Assembly: GCF_014695915.1 (NCBI RefSeq)
Contig: NZ_JACJPF010000035.1
Coordinates: 62,001 to 126,000, forward strand
DNA: 64,000 nucleotides
Direction: 5' to 3'
From: Trichocoleus sp. FACHB-40
GTDB lineage: Bacteria; Cyanobacteriota; Cyanobacteriia; Cyanobacteriales; FACHB-T130
Below are positions 1-9,039 of this stretch, piece by piece. Both the position numbers and the translations under genes were made by a program. Every line of letters begins with the position of its first letter. The stretch's first letter is position 1. Under the pieces are notes generated by a model. That model was not told the origin of the DNA and did not search any database. It worked only from the letters and a program-made list of their open reading frames with translations.

Positions 1-2108
1 TTAATCCTGATACATTTTACACATTTGTAGCGAAATTATTACGACCTTTTGGATGGTTTTTTAAAGCTTTAATTTGGTTACTTATTCCGGGCGTACCTTT
101 AGCACTTTTAATTTATTTTAAAGAACAATATGCTATTTGGCAAGACATAAAAACATTTTCAGTACCGGAAGCTTACTTTGTTAAGATTCTGGTTAACATG
201 ATGTCAATAAACATAATCAGTAGACTAATTCAAGGCATAGTTTGTACTGCTTTAGGTGGAACAGTAAAAGAGTTTGCCTTGCAGCTAAGATTTGGCATTC
301 TTCCCCGTTTTCAGAACGATAGACGTGGCTATCGACAGCTTAGCCGTAGAGGGCAATTGTGGACAATTGCAAGTCCCTTATTAGCCAGACTTTTCTTTTT
401 CGTTATAGGAACATTTATTTGGTATTGCACGCATGGAACAGGAACAAGCTTGCCGCTGATGGGTCTTTTCTTTGCCCAAGCTGGTCTTTTTGGCTTCTTG
501 ATACTTATCCTTCCTATTTGGGGTGAAGGTTATAGATTTTTTGTTCTTCTTTTTAAGCTTCCCCCCCAGTTGTTGCAGCGAGCTTTGCAAACCTTTATGT
601 TTACAATCCAGGGTCGCTCCTTGCCAACAACAATATCCTCCGGTCAGAGGTGGAGTTTACTACTATATGCGCTGGTCATCATATCTTTTTGGTTCTACCT
701 GATGACAAAAGTAGTCTTTTCCACTGCCAAAGGGCTAGTACTAAGTTACCCAGATATTTTTGGTAGAAGTACCAGATTCATCTTTATCGGCGCGATCGCA
801 TCAATGGCCTTATATTGGACGAGCAGAAAATGGTCAAGGATGACGCAAAAAGGCAAAAATCCGAATCCCTCTCCCGTAGTTGATCGTGAAGTAAATGTAC
901 CGGAAAAGGCACACTTACACATAGCGAAGAAAACCCGTTCCAAAACTAATCACTTAGTCAAAGTTTTACTTCTTGTTGGCTTAGGCATTGTCCTTTTCTT
1001 GCCCTACCCCTATAAACCAGGTGGCCCCATTCAGTTAATGCCTCCCGCACAAGCAAAAATTCAAGCTCCAATTTCTGGAAAAATTACCAAAGTATTCTTT
1101 GAGGGCGGAAACGGTAAATTGATAAAATCCGGAACCGTAATTGCCACAATGGAATCAACCGATCTAAATAACTCTATCTTAACATTGCAGCAGCAAGTAA
1201 ACGAACAGCAAGCCGTTCTAGAAAAGCAGCAAGATAAAGTCAATCAACTGCTAAATACTCCCAGCAAACAAGAAGTAGAAGTGGCAAAAAAAGAACTAGA
1301 AGTTGCTAAACAAGAAGTAGAAGTTTCTAAAAGGCAGCTAGAAGTTGCCATGACCAAAGCCCAGTTTAGCGCTCGTCAAGCTGCACGTTTTGAAGGTTTA
1401 TATAAACAAGGGGCTTATTCTTTACAACTACTGGAAGAGGCACAAAAACAGGCGGAAACAGACCGCATCAATACAGAAGCAATGCGCGATATTATTGCTA
1501 GGAAGCAAAAAGATGTAGAGAAATCAGAAGCCGATCTCCAGGTAGTTTTGAGTGGAGCGCCTCCAGATGAAATAGAAGCTGCTCGTCGGGATGTTAAAGC
1601 TGCTCGCGCTAATCTGAATCGGGTACAACAACAATTGAAATATGCTAATGAGCAACTAAAAACAACCAAGCTACTAATGCCCATTGATGGTCATTTAACC
1701 ACTTCTTATCTTGGACAAAAACTAGGTACTTACCTAAAGGAAGGCGATACGTTTGCCCTCGCTGAGAACGATCGTAACTTTATCGGACAGATATCGATTC
1801 CGGAAGATAACATAGGTGAATTTGCAGTTGGCAATCAGGTGGAAATTAAGCTTTTAGCATATCCCGATAAACCTATATGGGGAAAAATAGTTTCTATTGA
1901 ACCGATTGCTACCGATGAACCTAGCCAACCCGCGACGCAAGTTGTCAAGGTTAATGTGGAAATCGCCAATTCCGATTCCCAGAGAGTTTTGAAAACCGGA
2001 ATGTCTGGTTATGCCAAGGTGAATGGAGGGACAAAGCCAGTCATTGTGGCGTTTACTCGCCCAATTGCCCGCTTCATCCAAGTGGAAGTCTGGTCTTGGC
2101 TTCCTTAG
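1..2108 (+). CDS. Membrane/HlyD-type fusion protein, 5' end outside the window
   Basis: The reading frame that ends at 2108 is open back to base 3, with hydrophobic coding-like residues before the first ATG at 198, so the gene starts upstream and about 701 residues are visible. The first ~340 visible residues hold several membrane segments. Counting from the ATG at 198, a single hydrophobic segment near residue 255 is followed by a barrel-sandwich (biotinyl-lipoyl-like) half (QAKIQAPISGKI), a long coiled-coil hairpin rich in EVEVAKKELEVAK-type heptads (about 320-470), the second half-motif and a beta-barrel domain. This is the HlyD/membrane-fusion architecture joined to a multi-pass domain, as in peptidase M50-like HlyD proteins. 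The M50 zinc motif is not in the visible part, so that identity is inferred. Probable role: periplasmic adaptor for an export system. Confidence 0.75.
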   Translation, partial: NPDTFYTFVAKLLRPFGWFFKALIWLLIPGVPLALLIYFKEQYAIWQDIKTFSVPEAYFVKILVNMMSINIISRLIQGIVCTALGGTVKEFALQLRFGILPRFQNDRRGYRQLSRRGQLWTIASPLLARLFFFVIGTFIWYCTHGTGTSLPLMGLFFAQAGLFGFLILILPIWGEGYRFFVLLFKLPPQLLQRALQTFMFTIQGRSLPTTISSGQRWSLLLYALVIISFWFYLMTKVVFSTAKGLVLSYPDIFGRSTRFIFIGAIASMALYWTSRKWSRMTQKGKNPNPSPVVDREVNVPEKAHLHIAKKTRSKTNHLVKVLLLVGLGIVLFLPYPYKPGGPIQLMPPAQAKIQAPISGKITKVFFEGGNGKLIKSGTVIATMESTDLNNSILTLQQQVNEQQAVLEKQQDKVNQLLNTPSKQEVEVAKKELEVAKQEVEVSKRQLEVAMTKAQFSARQAARFEGLYKQGAYSLQLLEEAQKQAETDRINTEAMRDIIARKQKDVEKSEADLQVVLSGAPPDEIEAARRDVKAARANLNRVQQQLKYANEQLKTTKLLMPIDGHLTTSYLGQKLGTYLKEGDTFALAENDRNFIGQISIPEDNIGEFAVGNQVEIKLLAYPDKPIWGKIVSIEPIATDEPSQPATQVVKVNVEIANSDSQRVLKTGMSGYAKVNGGTKPVIVAFTRPIARFIQVEVWSWLP

Positions 2109-2163
2109 CACAACAGGAAAATTTCGCTCGCATATTTTTTAGTTTCAGCGATTCTGATAAACA

Positions 2164-3957
2164 ATGCCTGAATATAGCAGTAGAAACGTAATACTGAAAC
2201 GATATTCTCTAGGCGAACGGGATTTTCGTAAGGTCAATCTAAGTGGTGCAAACCTAAATGATGCAGACCTCAGTAAAGTGGATTTAACTGAGTCAATTCT
2301 GAATCAGGCAACTCTATGTCAGGCGATTTTGGCTGAAGCAAAACTAACTGGGAGCAATTTGAGTCAGTCGGCTCTAATTGAGGCAAATCTAGTTAGAGCC
2401 GACCTAAGTGAAGCAAATTTGACTGATACAATCTTATGTTGGGCAGACCTAAGGAATGCCAATTTATGTAGGGCAAATTTAAGTGAGGCAAATTTAGTTA
2501 AGGCCAACTTGAATCGAGCAAATTTGAATGGGGCTTCTTTGAATCGAGCAAATTTGAATGGGGCTTCTTTGAATCGAGCAAATTTGAATGGGGCTTCTTT
2601 GAGTGGGGCATTCTTATTAGAAGCAAATCTGCTGGGAGCAAATTTGAGTGGAGCTTCTTTGCGAGAAGCTAACTTGCAACAGACAAACCTTCAAGGAGTT
2701 TTCTACGATGCTACTACCCAGTTCCCGGAAAACTTCGATCCAATTTCAGCAGGAGCGTACTTAATCGCTCCTAAAGTCCATTTAGTGGGAGTAGACTTGC
2801 CAGCAGCCAATCTCCCACAAGCCAATCTTGCATCCTCTAACTTAAGTCAAGCCAACTTCAGCAAGGCTAACCTGCAACACGCTAACCTCAGCGCCACAAT
2901 ATTAAATCAAACCAATCTCAGGGAAGCTAACCTGCAACACGCCAACCTCGCAGGAGCGAGTTTAATTGCAGCAGACCTCAGAGCAGCCAACCTGAGTCAA
3001 GCCAACCTACAACAAGCAGAATTAGCCCAAGTTCTCTACGACCAGGAAACTCAGTTTCCCAGCGATTTTGAGCCAAATACTGCTAAAGCATACTTAATCG
3101 CCCCTTTTTCTGAGTTAGTGGGAGCTAATTTAGCTCAAGCAAATCTCAACAATAGTCAGCTGTGCAAAGCTAATCTTCGCGCCGCCTGCTTGGTGGGAGC
3201 CTGTTTACGAAAGACTGATTTAGCTCAAGCAAATCTTACTGATGCTGATTTGAGTGGTACCGATTTAGCAACAGCTAACCTAGTTGGAGCTTGTTACAAC
3301 CAGCAGACGCGATTTCCCCAGGATTTTGAGCCACATCAAGCGGGAGCGTTCTTAATTGCTCCTTGTACTTCCCTTGTAGGAGTTGATTTGCAACAGCTAG
3401 ATTTGCCAAATGCTAACCTGAGTGGGGCATCTTTGAGTGCAGCCAACCTGAGTAAAAGCAATCTCACTAGGGCTAATCTTAAAGCGGTTAAGCTGGAAAA
3501 TGCGAATCTGTGCGACGCTAATCTCACAGGAGCCGACCTCAGACGCGCCGACCTAACTGGGGCTAATTTAATCGGAGCCAACTTACAGCAAGTTGTCTAT
3601 AACCCAGCTACTCGCTTTCCCCAAGATTTTGACCCGATGGCTTCAGGAGCATACTTAATTGCTCCTGAAGTATCACTCCAAAAAGCTAATTTACAGGCTG
3701 TAGATTTGACTGGGGTGAATTTAACAAAAGCTAACTTAACAAAGGCTAATCTGTGCGGTGCTAAGCTATCTGGAGCAATTCTTTTAGGAGTTAATTTGTC
3801 TGGAGCTAATCTTCAGGGAGCCGATTTAAGCGGGGCAATCTTGAAAGGAGCAGACTTGAGTAAATCAAATTTAACTAATGCTAACCTGAGAGCTGTAGAT
3901 TTAAAGCAGGTGATACTAGAAGGGGCAATCATGCCCGACGGAACAATCTACGAGTAA
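2164..3957 (+). CDS. Pentapeptide-repeat protein with four spacer modules
   Basis: 597 residues made almost entirely of A(N/D)Lxx pentapeptide repeats, predicted to form right-handed quadrilateral beta-helices. Four non-repeat spacers of about 33 residues interrupt it near residues 179, 290, 377 and 477. Each reads roughly Y(D/N)xxT(Q/R)FPx(D/N)F(D/E)P followed by A-(Y/F)-LIAP, so the protein is four beta-helix blocks, plus a fifth at the C terminus, joined by the same linker. No signal peptide or catalytic motif is seen. Three perfect 30-bp units at 2511-2600 show recent repeat expansion. It starts 55 bp after the HlyD-type gene on the same strand and may be co-transcribed. The function of most cyanobacterial pentapeptide proteins is unknown. 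Confidence 0.9.
   Translation: MPEYSSRNVILKRYSLGERDFRKVNLSGANLNDADLSKVDLTESILNQATLCQAILAEAKLTGSNLSQSALIEANLVRADLSEANLTDTILCWADLRNANLCRANLSEANLVKANLNRANLNGASLNRANLNGASLNRANLNGASLSGAFLLEANLLGANLSGASLREANLQQTNLQGVFYDATTQFPENFDPISAGAYLIAPKVHLVGVDLPAANLPQANLASSNLSQANFSKANLQHANLSATILNQTNLREANLQHANLAGASLIAADLRAANLSQANLQQAELAQVLYDQETQFPSDFEPNTAKAYLIAPFSELVGANLAQANLNNSQLCKANLRAACLVGACLRKTDLAQANLTDADLSGTDLATANLVGACYNQQTRFPQDFEPHQAGAFLIAPCTSLVGVDLQQLDLPNANLSGASLSAANLSKSNLTRANLKAVKLENANLCDANLTGADLRRADLTGANLIGANLQQVVYNPATRFPQDFDPMASGAYLIAPEVSLQKANLQAVDLTGVNLTKANLTKANLCGAKLSGAILLGVNLSGANLQGADLSGAILKGADLSKSNLTNANLRAVDLKQVILEGAIMPDGTIYE
2511..2600 (+). repeat. Three perfect 30-bp in-frame tandem repeats
   Basis: The unit beginning GAATCGAGCAAATTTGAATG is repeated three times without a mismatch and encodes NRANLNGASL each time, i.e. 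exactly two pentapeptides. It lies in the first beta-helix block of the pentapeptide protein and keeps the frame, so copy number can change by slippage without breaking the protein. Confidence 0.95.
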
Positions 3958-3993
3958 TAAGAACAATTTACAATTTATTTTTCCAGTTTTATT

Positions 3994-4935
3994 GTGTCTT
4001 ACTTGAATAAGAATATTTTAGAACTAAATCCAGTTGGAATCATAAATAATTTCATTCTTGAGCGATACACTAATAGCGCTAATGCTTTGCGCCAAGTGCC
4101 GATTAAAATTTACTACCCGCAAGCATCAGGATTATTCCCTGTCATTATTTTTTCGCATGGTTCGGGAGGGTCAAAAAATGCCTTCTCGTACCTGGGGCGC
4201 TTCTGGGCTAGTCATGGCTATATTTCCATCCATCCAACTCATTTTGGCAGCGACAAATCTGTGTTTCAGAGTGGTGGACGTGAGGCACTTGAGAACAGTG
4301 CTAAAGACCCTCAACAATGGCGCGATCGCGCTGCCGACATATCCTTCCTCATCGACTCCCTCAAGCAACTAGAAGGCAATATTCCCCCATTAACCCAAAA
4401 AATAGACTACTCCCGCATAGGTGTCTCCGGTCATTCCTATGGTGCTTACACAGCAATATTGATTGCTGGCGCGTTAGTGGACATACCCCAACAGCCAAAT
4501 ATTACTTTTCAAGACGAGCGCGCCTGCGCCTTTTTAGGGATATCTTCTCAAGGAAGTGGTACTTATGGTTTAACTAAAAGCTCTTGGAATGAAATTCAAG
4601 CGCCTGTAATGACAGTAAGTGGAACCAAGGAAACAGGAGGAAAAGGAAAACCTAAATCGTGGAGGTTGGAACCTTTTAAATATATGCCTCCAGGCAATAA
4701 ATATCATACTCTTATTCAAAATGCTGATCACTCTTCCTATAATGATTACAAACGCAGCACAGAAATATCCAAATTAGAAATACAAGCTATAAATGATATT
4801 CATACTTACCTTCAGAGCGCAAGTATTGCTTTCTGGGATGCTTACCTCAAGCAGGATAATTCAGCAAGAGAATATCTAAAATCCAAAACACTCCAAATTT
4901 ACAGTAACGGCAAGGCTTCAATTTTTGAAAGATGA
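3994..4935 (+). CDS. Alpha/beta hydrolase (dienelactone hydrolase / PAF-acetylhydrolase-like)
   Basis: 313 residues with the alpha/beta hydrolase signatures: an oxyanion-hole motif FSHGSGGS near residue 53, the nucleophile elbow GHSYG (GxSxG) near residue 147, and a late ADHSSY that could supply the catalytic His. The resemblance is to the chlorophyllase/platelet-activating-factor acetylhydrolase branch, so an esterase or lipase role is likely but the substrate is unknown. No signal peptide is visible. The start used is GTG at 3994, with no clear ribosome binding site and no nearby in-frame ATG. It follows the pentapeptide gene by 36 bp on the same strand. Confidence 0.75.
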   Translation: MSYLNKNILELNPVGIINNFILERYTNSANALRQVPIKIYYPQASGLFPVIIFSHGSGGSKNAFSYLGRFWASHGYISIHPTHFGSDKSVFQSGGREALENSAKDPQQWRDRAADISFLIDSLKQLEGNIPPLTQKIDYSRIGVSGHSYGAYTAILIAGALVDIPQQPNITFQDERACAFLGISSQGSGTYGLTKSSWNEIQAPVMTVSGTKETGGKGKPKSWRLEPFKYMPPGNKYHTLIQNADHSSYNDYKRSTEISKLEIQAINDIHTYLQSASIAFWDAYLKQDNSAREYLKSKTLQIYSNGKASIFER

Positions 4936-5154
4936 TTAATGACATTTAGCTGCGTTTAACCATGCTAACTGCACAAGTTCCAGTCCTTGTGTAAATAAAC
5001 CGATACTACCGACGGCTGGAAGATTGGCGACTTGCTGCAATTTTTGCCGATAGTCAGCAGTCATCCGATTGAGAGTCCCCTGGGATGCGAAACCCAATAT
5101 TGGTAAGGGTTTGGTGGGTAACGATAAAGCTCTACCTATCCTGCAATCCTACAA
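4936..5154 (-). pseudogene. Decayed 3' fragment of an unidentified gene
   Basis: On the minus strand one frame is open from a TAG near 5157 to a TAA at 4936-4938 and reads like protein: it includes LPTKPLPILGFASQGTLNRM and ends GLELVQLAWLNAAKCH. There is no proper start for this 70-odd-codon stretch, so it looks like the C-terminal remnant of a gene whose 5' part is gone. I do not recognise the family. It occupies most of the gap between the hydrolase (convergent, 0 bp apart) and the aminotransferase. Confidence 0.4.
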
Positions 5155-5237
5155 ATAATTAGATTGATCTACTTACTTGCACCCAGCTAACTTTAAACTC
5201 TAAGTTATTGCTCGCTCGATTAACCCAAGAATAAATA

Positions 5238-6383
5238 ATGCTAACATCCTCCATTAACAACACGACTCGACTGCAACTCGCCCCTTTAAAAATACCAACT
5301 CGTCTGCTACTGGGGCCAGGGCCTTCAAATGCCCATCCCGCCGTACTTCAGGCGATGAATACCCCGCCTGTGGGACACCTCGACCCAGCATTCCTGGGAC
5401 TGATGGACGAAATCCAGACCTTGCTGCGCTATGTTTGGCAAACGGAAAATCCACTCACCATTGCAGTAAGCGGTACGGGAACCGCCGCAATGGAAGCAAC
5501 CATAGCCAATGTTACTGAACCGGGTGATGTGGTTCTAGTTGGTGTAAATGGTTACTTCGGCAACCGTCTTGTTGATATGGCCGGACGCTATGGTGCCGAT
5601 GTGCGAACCATTACTAAACCTTGGGGACAAGTGTTCGCCCTAGACGAACTCCGCACCGCCTTGGAAACTCATCGCCCTGCTATCCTGGCTTTAGTTAATG
5701 CTGAGACATCCACCGGGGCGCGTCAACCATTGGAAGGAGTCGGCGACCTCTGTCGTGAATTTGACTGTCTGCTGTTGGTGGATACAGTCACCAGTTTGGG
5801 TGGTGTTCCCTTGTTTCTGGATGAGTGGAAGGTTGACCTAGCTTATAGTTGCAGCCAGAAAGGGTTAGGTTGTCCGCCCGGTGCTTCGCCGTTTACAATG
5901 AGTCCCCGTGCGGTTGAGAAAATGCAACAACGTCGCACTAAAGTGGCTAACTGGTATCTGGATATGACGTTGTTGAGTAAGTATTGGGGTCAAGAACGCA
6001 CTTATCACCACACTGCCCCGATTAACTTGTACTATGCTCTGCGGGAAGCGCTGCGTTTGATTGCCGAAGAAGGAATAGAAAATTGCTGGATGCGTCACCA
6101 AAAGAATGTTGAGTATCTTTGGGAGGGGTTAGAAGATTTAGGACTCACCATGCACGTTGAACGAGAGTTTCGTTTGCCTACGCTTACTACTGTTTGCATT
6201 CCAGAAGGTTTGGATGGGAAGGCGATCGCGCGTCAGCTGCTGATGGAACACAATATAGAAATTGGGGGCGGATTAGGCGAACTGGCTGGTAAAGTCTGGC
6301 GTGTGGGTTTGATGGGCTTTAACAGTCGCCCAGAAAGTGTAGATCGACTTTTGGAAGCACTGCGGCAGGTTTTAGCCAAATAG
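5238..6383 (+). CDS. Class V aminotransferase (alanine/serine-glyoxylate type)
   Basis: 381 residues, the normal length for the AGXT / serine-glyoxylate aminotransferase group of PLP fold-type I enzymes. Seen: the N-terminal LLLGPGPSNAHP, the glycine-rich SGTGTAAMEA cofactor-phosphate loop, the LVDTVTSLGG segment carrying the PLP-pyridine Asp, and SCSQKGLGCPPG with the Schiff-base lysine. Such enzymes transfer an amino group from alanine or serine to glyoxylate, which in cyanobacteria fits photorespiratory 2-phosphoglycolate metabolism. The exact donor cannot be read from sequence. It starts a three-gene plus-strand run with a P450 59 bp downstream and a GST after that. Confidence 0.9.
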   Translation: MLTSSINNTTRLQLAPLKIPTRLLLGPGPSNAHPAVLQAMNTPPVGHLDPAFLGLMDEIQTLLRYVWQTENPLTIAVSGTGTAAMEATIANVTEPGDVVLVGVNGYFGNRLVDMAGRYGADVRTITKPWGQVFALDELRTALETHRPAILALVNAETSTGARQPLEGVGDLCREFDCLLLVDTVTSLGGVPLFLDEWKVDLAYSCSQKGLGCPPGASPFTMSPRAVEKMQQRRTKVANWYLDMTLLSKYWGQERTYHHTAPINLYYALREALRLIAEEGIENCWMRHQKNVEYLWEGLEDLGLTMHVEREFRLPTLTTVCIPEGLDGKAIARQLLMEHNIEIGGGLGELAGKVWRVGLMGFNSRPESVDRLLEALRQVLAK

Positions 6384-6442
6384 TGCAGGTGGTTCCTATA
6401 GAGATTCTCAACTGCATCTAACATGACACAGCTTGCATAGTT

Positions 6443-7852
6443 ATGAACCAAGATATCGACGAGGTACTGGTACTAGAGGAAGGACAAGCACCACCAAAAG
6501 ATGCGATCGCCCCACCTCGAAAGCCAAGGTGGTTAGACACATTAAATTACATTGCCAATCCGGATCGCTTCTGTCGCCAAAATCTAGAAAAGTACGGTGC
6601 CATTTTTAACACCAGTGTCTTTGGTGGCACTACTATCTTTGTGGGTTCAGCTAAAGCTACTCAAATGACATTTAATGGGGACTTGAAATACACAGAAATT
6701 GCTTTGCCAGCGACCACGATGGATATGTTTGGCGAGTACAGTCTGTTTCAGCGTCCCGATTTGCATCGCCAGCGCAAAAGCGCACTGCGTCCCGGACTGA
6801 CTGGTCAGGTACTTGAGAGATATGCGCCGGCGATTGAGAGTGCCATTTTACTAGGCATTTCCGAGTGGCCCACCCCTAGTAAAATGGCACTGTACCCAGC
6901 AGTGGAGAAGATTTGCTTTGATGTACTCGTCCCCCTGCTGCTGGGAGTCAGCTTGAATGACGCCGACCCAACCACTTTTGAGGGACTACCTGTATCCTCC
7001 AAAGCCGAACTAAAGGCGTTGTACAAGACCTTTTTTGATGGTTTCTATGGCTTGTTGAAGTGGAAGTCACCCTTTACAGCCTACGGCAGGGGATGGAAAG
7101 CACGCGCAAGGCTAATTGACTTCATGGGTGCAGTTGTACGACGACGGCGGACACAGGGCGGAGTCCTTGACCCCACAGTAGACTTCCTATCAATGATGCT
7201 AGCCAGTCAGGAAGAAAACCCGGATGGAGTCTTTAGCGATGCCTTGATTGAAAACCAGTGTCTGCTACAGTTGTGGGCTTCACACTATGAAATTTCGGGG
7301 CTGGTTGCTTCCCTGATATACCAGCTTGGACACGACCCGCAGGTACTACAGCGGCTGCGGGAAGAACAAACTGAAGTGATGGGCAAACAAAGCAATATCA
7401 GCACGTTCTTACCCGAACATCTCAAGCAGATGGTATTCCTAGAGGCAACCATTAAAGAAACGCTACGCACGCTACCTCCTAGTTCTACTGCCAACCGCCG
7501 ACTCACTAAGTCTGTGGTACTGGATGGGGTGCTGTATAAACAGGGCTGTTCTGTGATGGCAGAACCGCGAATTGCACATATCATGCCAGAATACTTTCAC
7601 GAACCGGAGGTATTTTCTCCAGAGCGATTCCTGCCCCCTCGCAATGAAGGTAAAATGTATGAGTTCATCCCCTTTGGTGGCGGCGTACACGCTTGTTTAG
7701 GGGCGCAGTTGGCGATGGTTGTTACTAAGATATTTGCCTCTAATTTGCTGCAAAAGTTTGATTGGAAGCTGACAGGTGATGCAAAATTTGTGCAATTTCC
7801 TCTCAAGAAGATTAGGGATGATTACCAAATTGAAATAACACACCGAGTTTAA
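6443..7852 (+). CDS. Cytochrome P450 with atypical I-helix
   Basis: 469 residues. The heme-binding loop FGGGVHACLG puts the thiolate ligand at Cys418; ExxR is E339-T-L-R342; PERF is present before the heme loop. There is no N-terminal membrane anchor, so it is a soluble bacterial-type P450, probably near the CYP120/CYP26-like branch. At the I-helix, where P450s normally have (A/G)Gx(D/E)T, the sequence is WASHYEIS (residues 278-285), so the usual acid-threonine pair for O2 protonation is missing. The enzyme may use a non-standard reaction or another proton path. It lies between an aminotransferase (59 bp) and a GST (36 bp), suggesting one transcript. Substrate unknown. Confidence 0.88.
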   Translation: MNQDIDEVLVLEEGQAPPKDAIAPPRKPRWLDTLNYIANPDRFCRQNLEKYGAIFNTSVFGGTTIFVGSAKATQMTFNGDLKYTEIALPATTMDMFGEYSLFQRPDLHRQRKSALRPGLTGQVLERYAPAIESAILLGISEWPTPSKMALYPAVEKICFDVLVPLLLGVSLNDADPTTFEGLPVSSKAELKALYKTFFDGFYGLLKWKSPFTAYGRGWKARARLIDFMGAVVRRRRTQGGVLDPTVDFLSMMLASQEENPDGVFSDALIENQCLLQLWASHYEISGLVASLIYQLGHDPQVLQRLREEQTEVMGKQSNISTFLPEHLKQMVFLEATIKETLRTLPPSSTANRRLTKSVVLDGVLYKQGCSVMAEPRIAHIMPEYFHEPEVFSPERFLPPRNEGKMYEFIPFGGGVHACLGAQLAMVVTKIFASNLLQKFDWKLTGDAKFVQFPLKKIRDDYQIEITHRV

Positions 7853-7888
7853 GATTTTCTGTATTCTCCCGATACGTTCTTGAGCATC

Positions 7889-8932
7889 ATGTCACAAACC
7901 ACTGTTGGAATTAACAAAAAAAGTAAGTCCCTTCCTCCGGGAATAATTGTTAAACTCGGAAAGTTTGTCTGGACGACAATCTGGCATCTGATGATGTCTC
8001 AGCTTGCCCCATCTCAGAAATCGGGCGAGTACGTCCGCCCTAAGAGTCAGTTTCGGCATTTTGTCGGGACTGAGGAAGGTAATTTATACCAGCCAGCCGC
8101 AGGACGTTACCGCCTTTTTGTGGGGTTGGGATGCCCTTGGGCGCATCGTACATTAGTTGCGCGATCGCTTAAGAAACTGGAAGATGTGATCAGCGTGTCC
8201 ATCGCTTCCCCTTCCTCTGATGCGGGCATCTGGGTATTAGACGACCCCCACGAAGGTTGCGACACCTTACCAGAGTTGTATCAGTTGGCGCAACCAGGTT
8301 ATAGCGGGCGTTGCACGGTTCCGGTTCTCTGGGACGAACAAACAAAAACCATCGTCAACAACGAGAGTGCAGAGATTATTGTGATGCTGAACTCAGCGTT
8401 TAATGAGTTTAGTAAACATCCCGAACTGAATCTCTACCCAGAAGAACTCAAAGAAACCATTGACCTTTGGAACGACAAAATTTACGATGCTGTGAATAAT
8501 GGCGTGTACCGTTGCGGCTTTGCTCAGTCACAAGCGGCTTATGAAAAAGCCTGCGATGAGCTATTTGTCGCCCTAGATGAGATTGACGCAGTGCTGGCGA
8601 CAAGTCGATATGTGTGCGGGGACAAGGTGACACTAGCAGATGTGCGTTTGTTTACTACGCTGTTCCGCTTTGATGCTGTGTATTACGGGCTGTTCAAGTG
8701 CAACCGCAAGAGAATTAAAGACTATGAAAATCTCGGTGCCTACCTTTGCGATTTATATCAACTTCCCGGTGTTGCTGACACCTGTGATATAGACGCTGTG
8801 AAGCGGGATTACTACGGCAATCTATTTCCACTCAATCCAGGCGGGATTATCCCCTCTGGGCCTGATATGAAAAGTCTTTTTGAACCACACGATCGCGATC
8901 GCAAAACCAAAACACAATTTGTTTCAACTTGA
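7889..8932 (+). CDS. Glutathione S-transferase, glutathionyl-hydroquinone reductase type
   Basis: 347 residues from ATG 7889 (a TTG nine bases earlier is in frame but less likely). The motif VGLGCPWAHRT, with the active-site Cys near residue 82, is the hallmark of the Xi-class GSTs (YqjG/ECM4), which reduce glutathionyl-hydroquinones using glutathione. The long N-terminal extension and the helical C-terminal domain with DIDAVKRDYYGNLFPLNPGG also fit this family of ~320-350 residues. It is the third gene of the aminotransferase-P450-GST run. A P450 making a quinone-type product and a GST recycling it would be logical, but that is inference. Confidence 0.88.
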   Translation: MSQTTVGINKKSKSLPPGIIVKLGKFVWTTIWHLMMSQLAPSQKSGEYVRPKSQFRHFVGTEEGNLYQPAAGRYRLFVGLGCPWAHRTLVARSLKKLEDVISVSIASPSSDAGIWVLDDPHEGCDTLPELYQLAQPGYSGRCTVPVLWDEQTKTIVNNESAEIIVMLNSAFNEFSKHPELNLYPEELKETIDLWNDKIYDAVNNGVYRCGFAQSQAAYEKACDELFVALDEIDAVLATSRYVCGDKVTLADVRLFTTLFRFDAVYYGLFKCNRKRIKDYENLGAYLCDLYQLPGVADTCDIDAVKRDYYGNLFPLNPGGIIPSGPDMKSLFEPHDRDRKTKTQFVST

Positions 8933-8983
8933 GGATTGTCAATAAAATTTCTATTTTTAAATTTACGCATTGACAAAGGTATT

Positions 8984-9039
8984 GGGAGCTAGGGACTAGG
9001 TAAGATTTTTTGCTCTTCCCAATCCCCAATCCCCAATCT
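8984..9039. repeat. Heptameric short tandem repeats (CCCCAAT type)
   Basis: Between two convergent genes the sequence has GGGAGCTAGGGACTAGG then CCCAATCCCCAATCCCCAAT. These GGGACTA/CCCCAAT heptamers are the short tandemly repeated repetitive sequences common in cyanobacterial intergenic DNA. The same families recur at 31779-31886, 33280-33310 and 39770-39805. Confidence 0.8.

Noticed and set aside
2511-2600. Possible CRISPR or tandem regulatory repeat
   Set aside because: The 30-bp units are contiguous without spacers and encode pentapeptides in frame; they belong to the protein.
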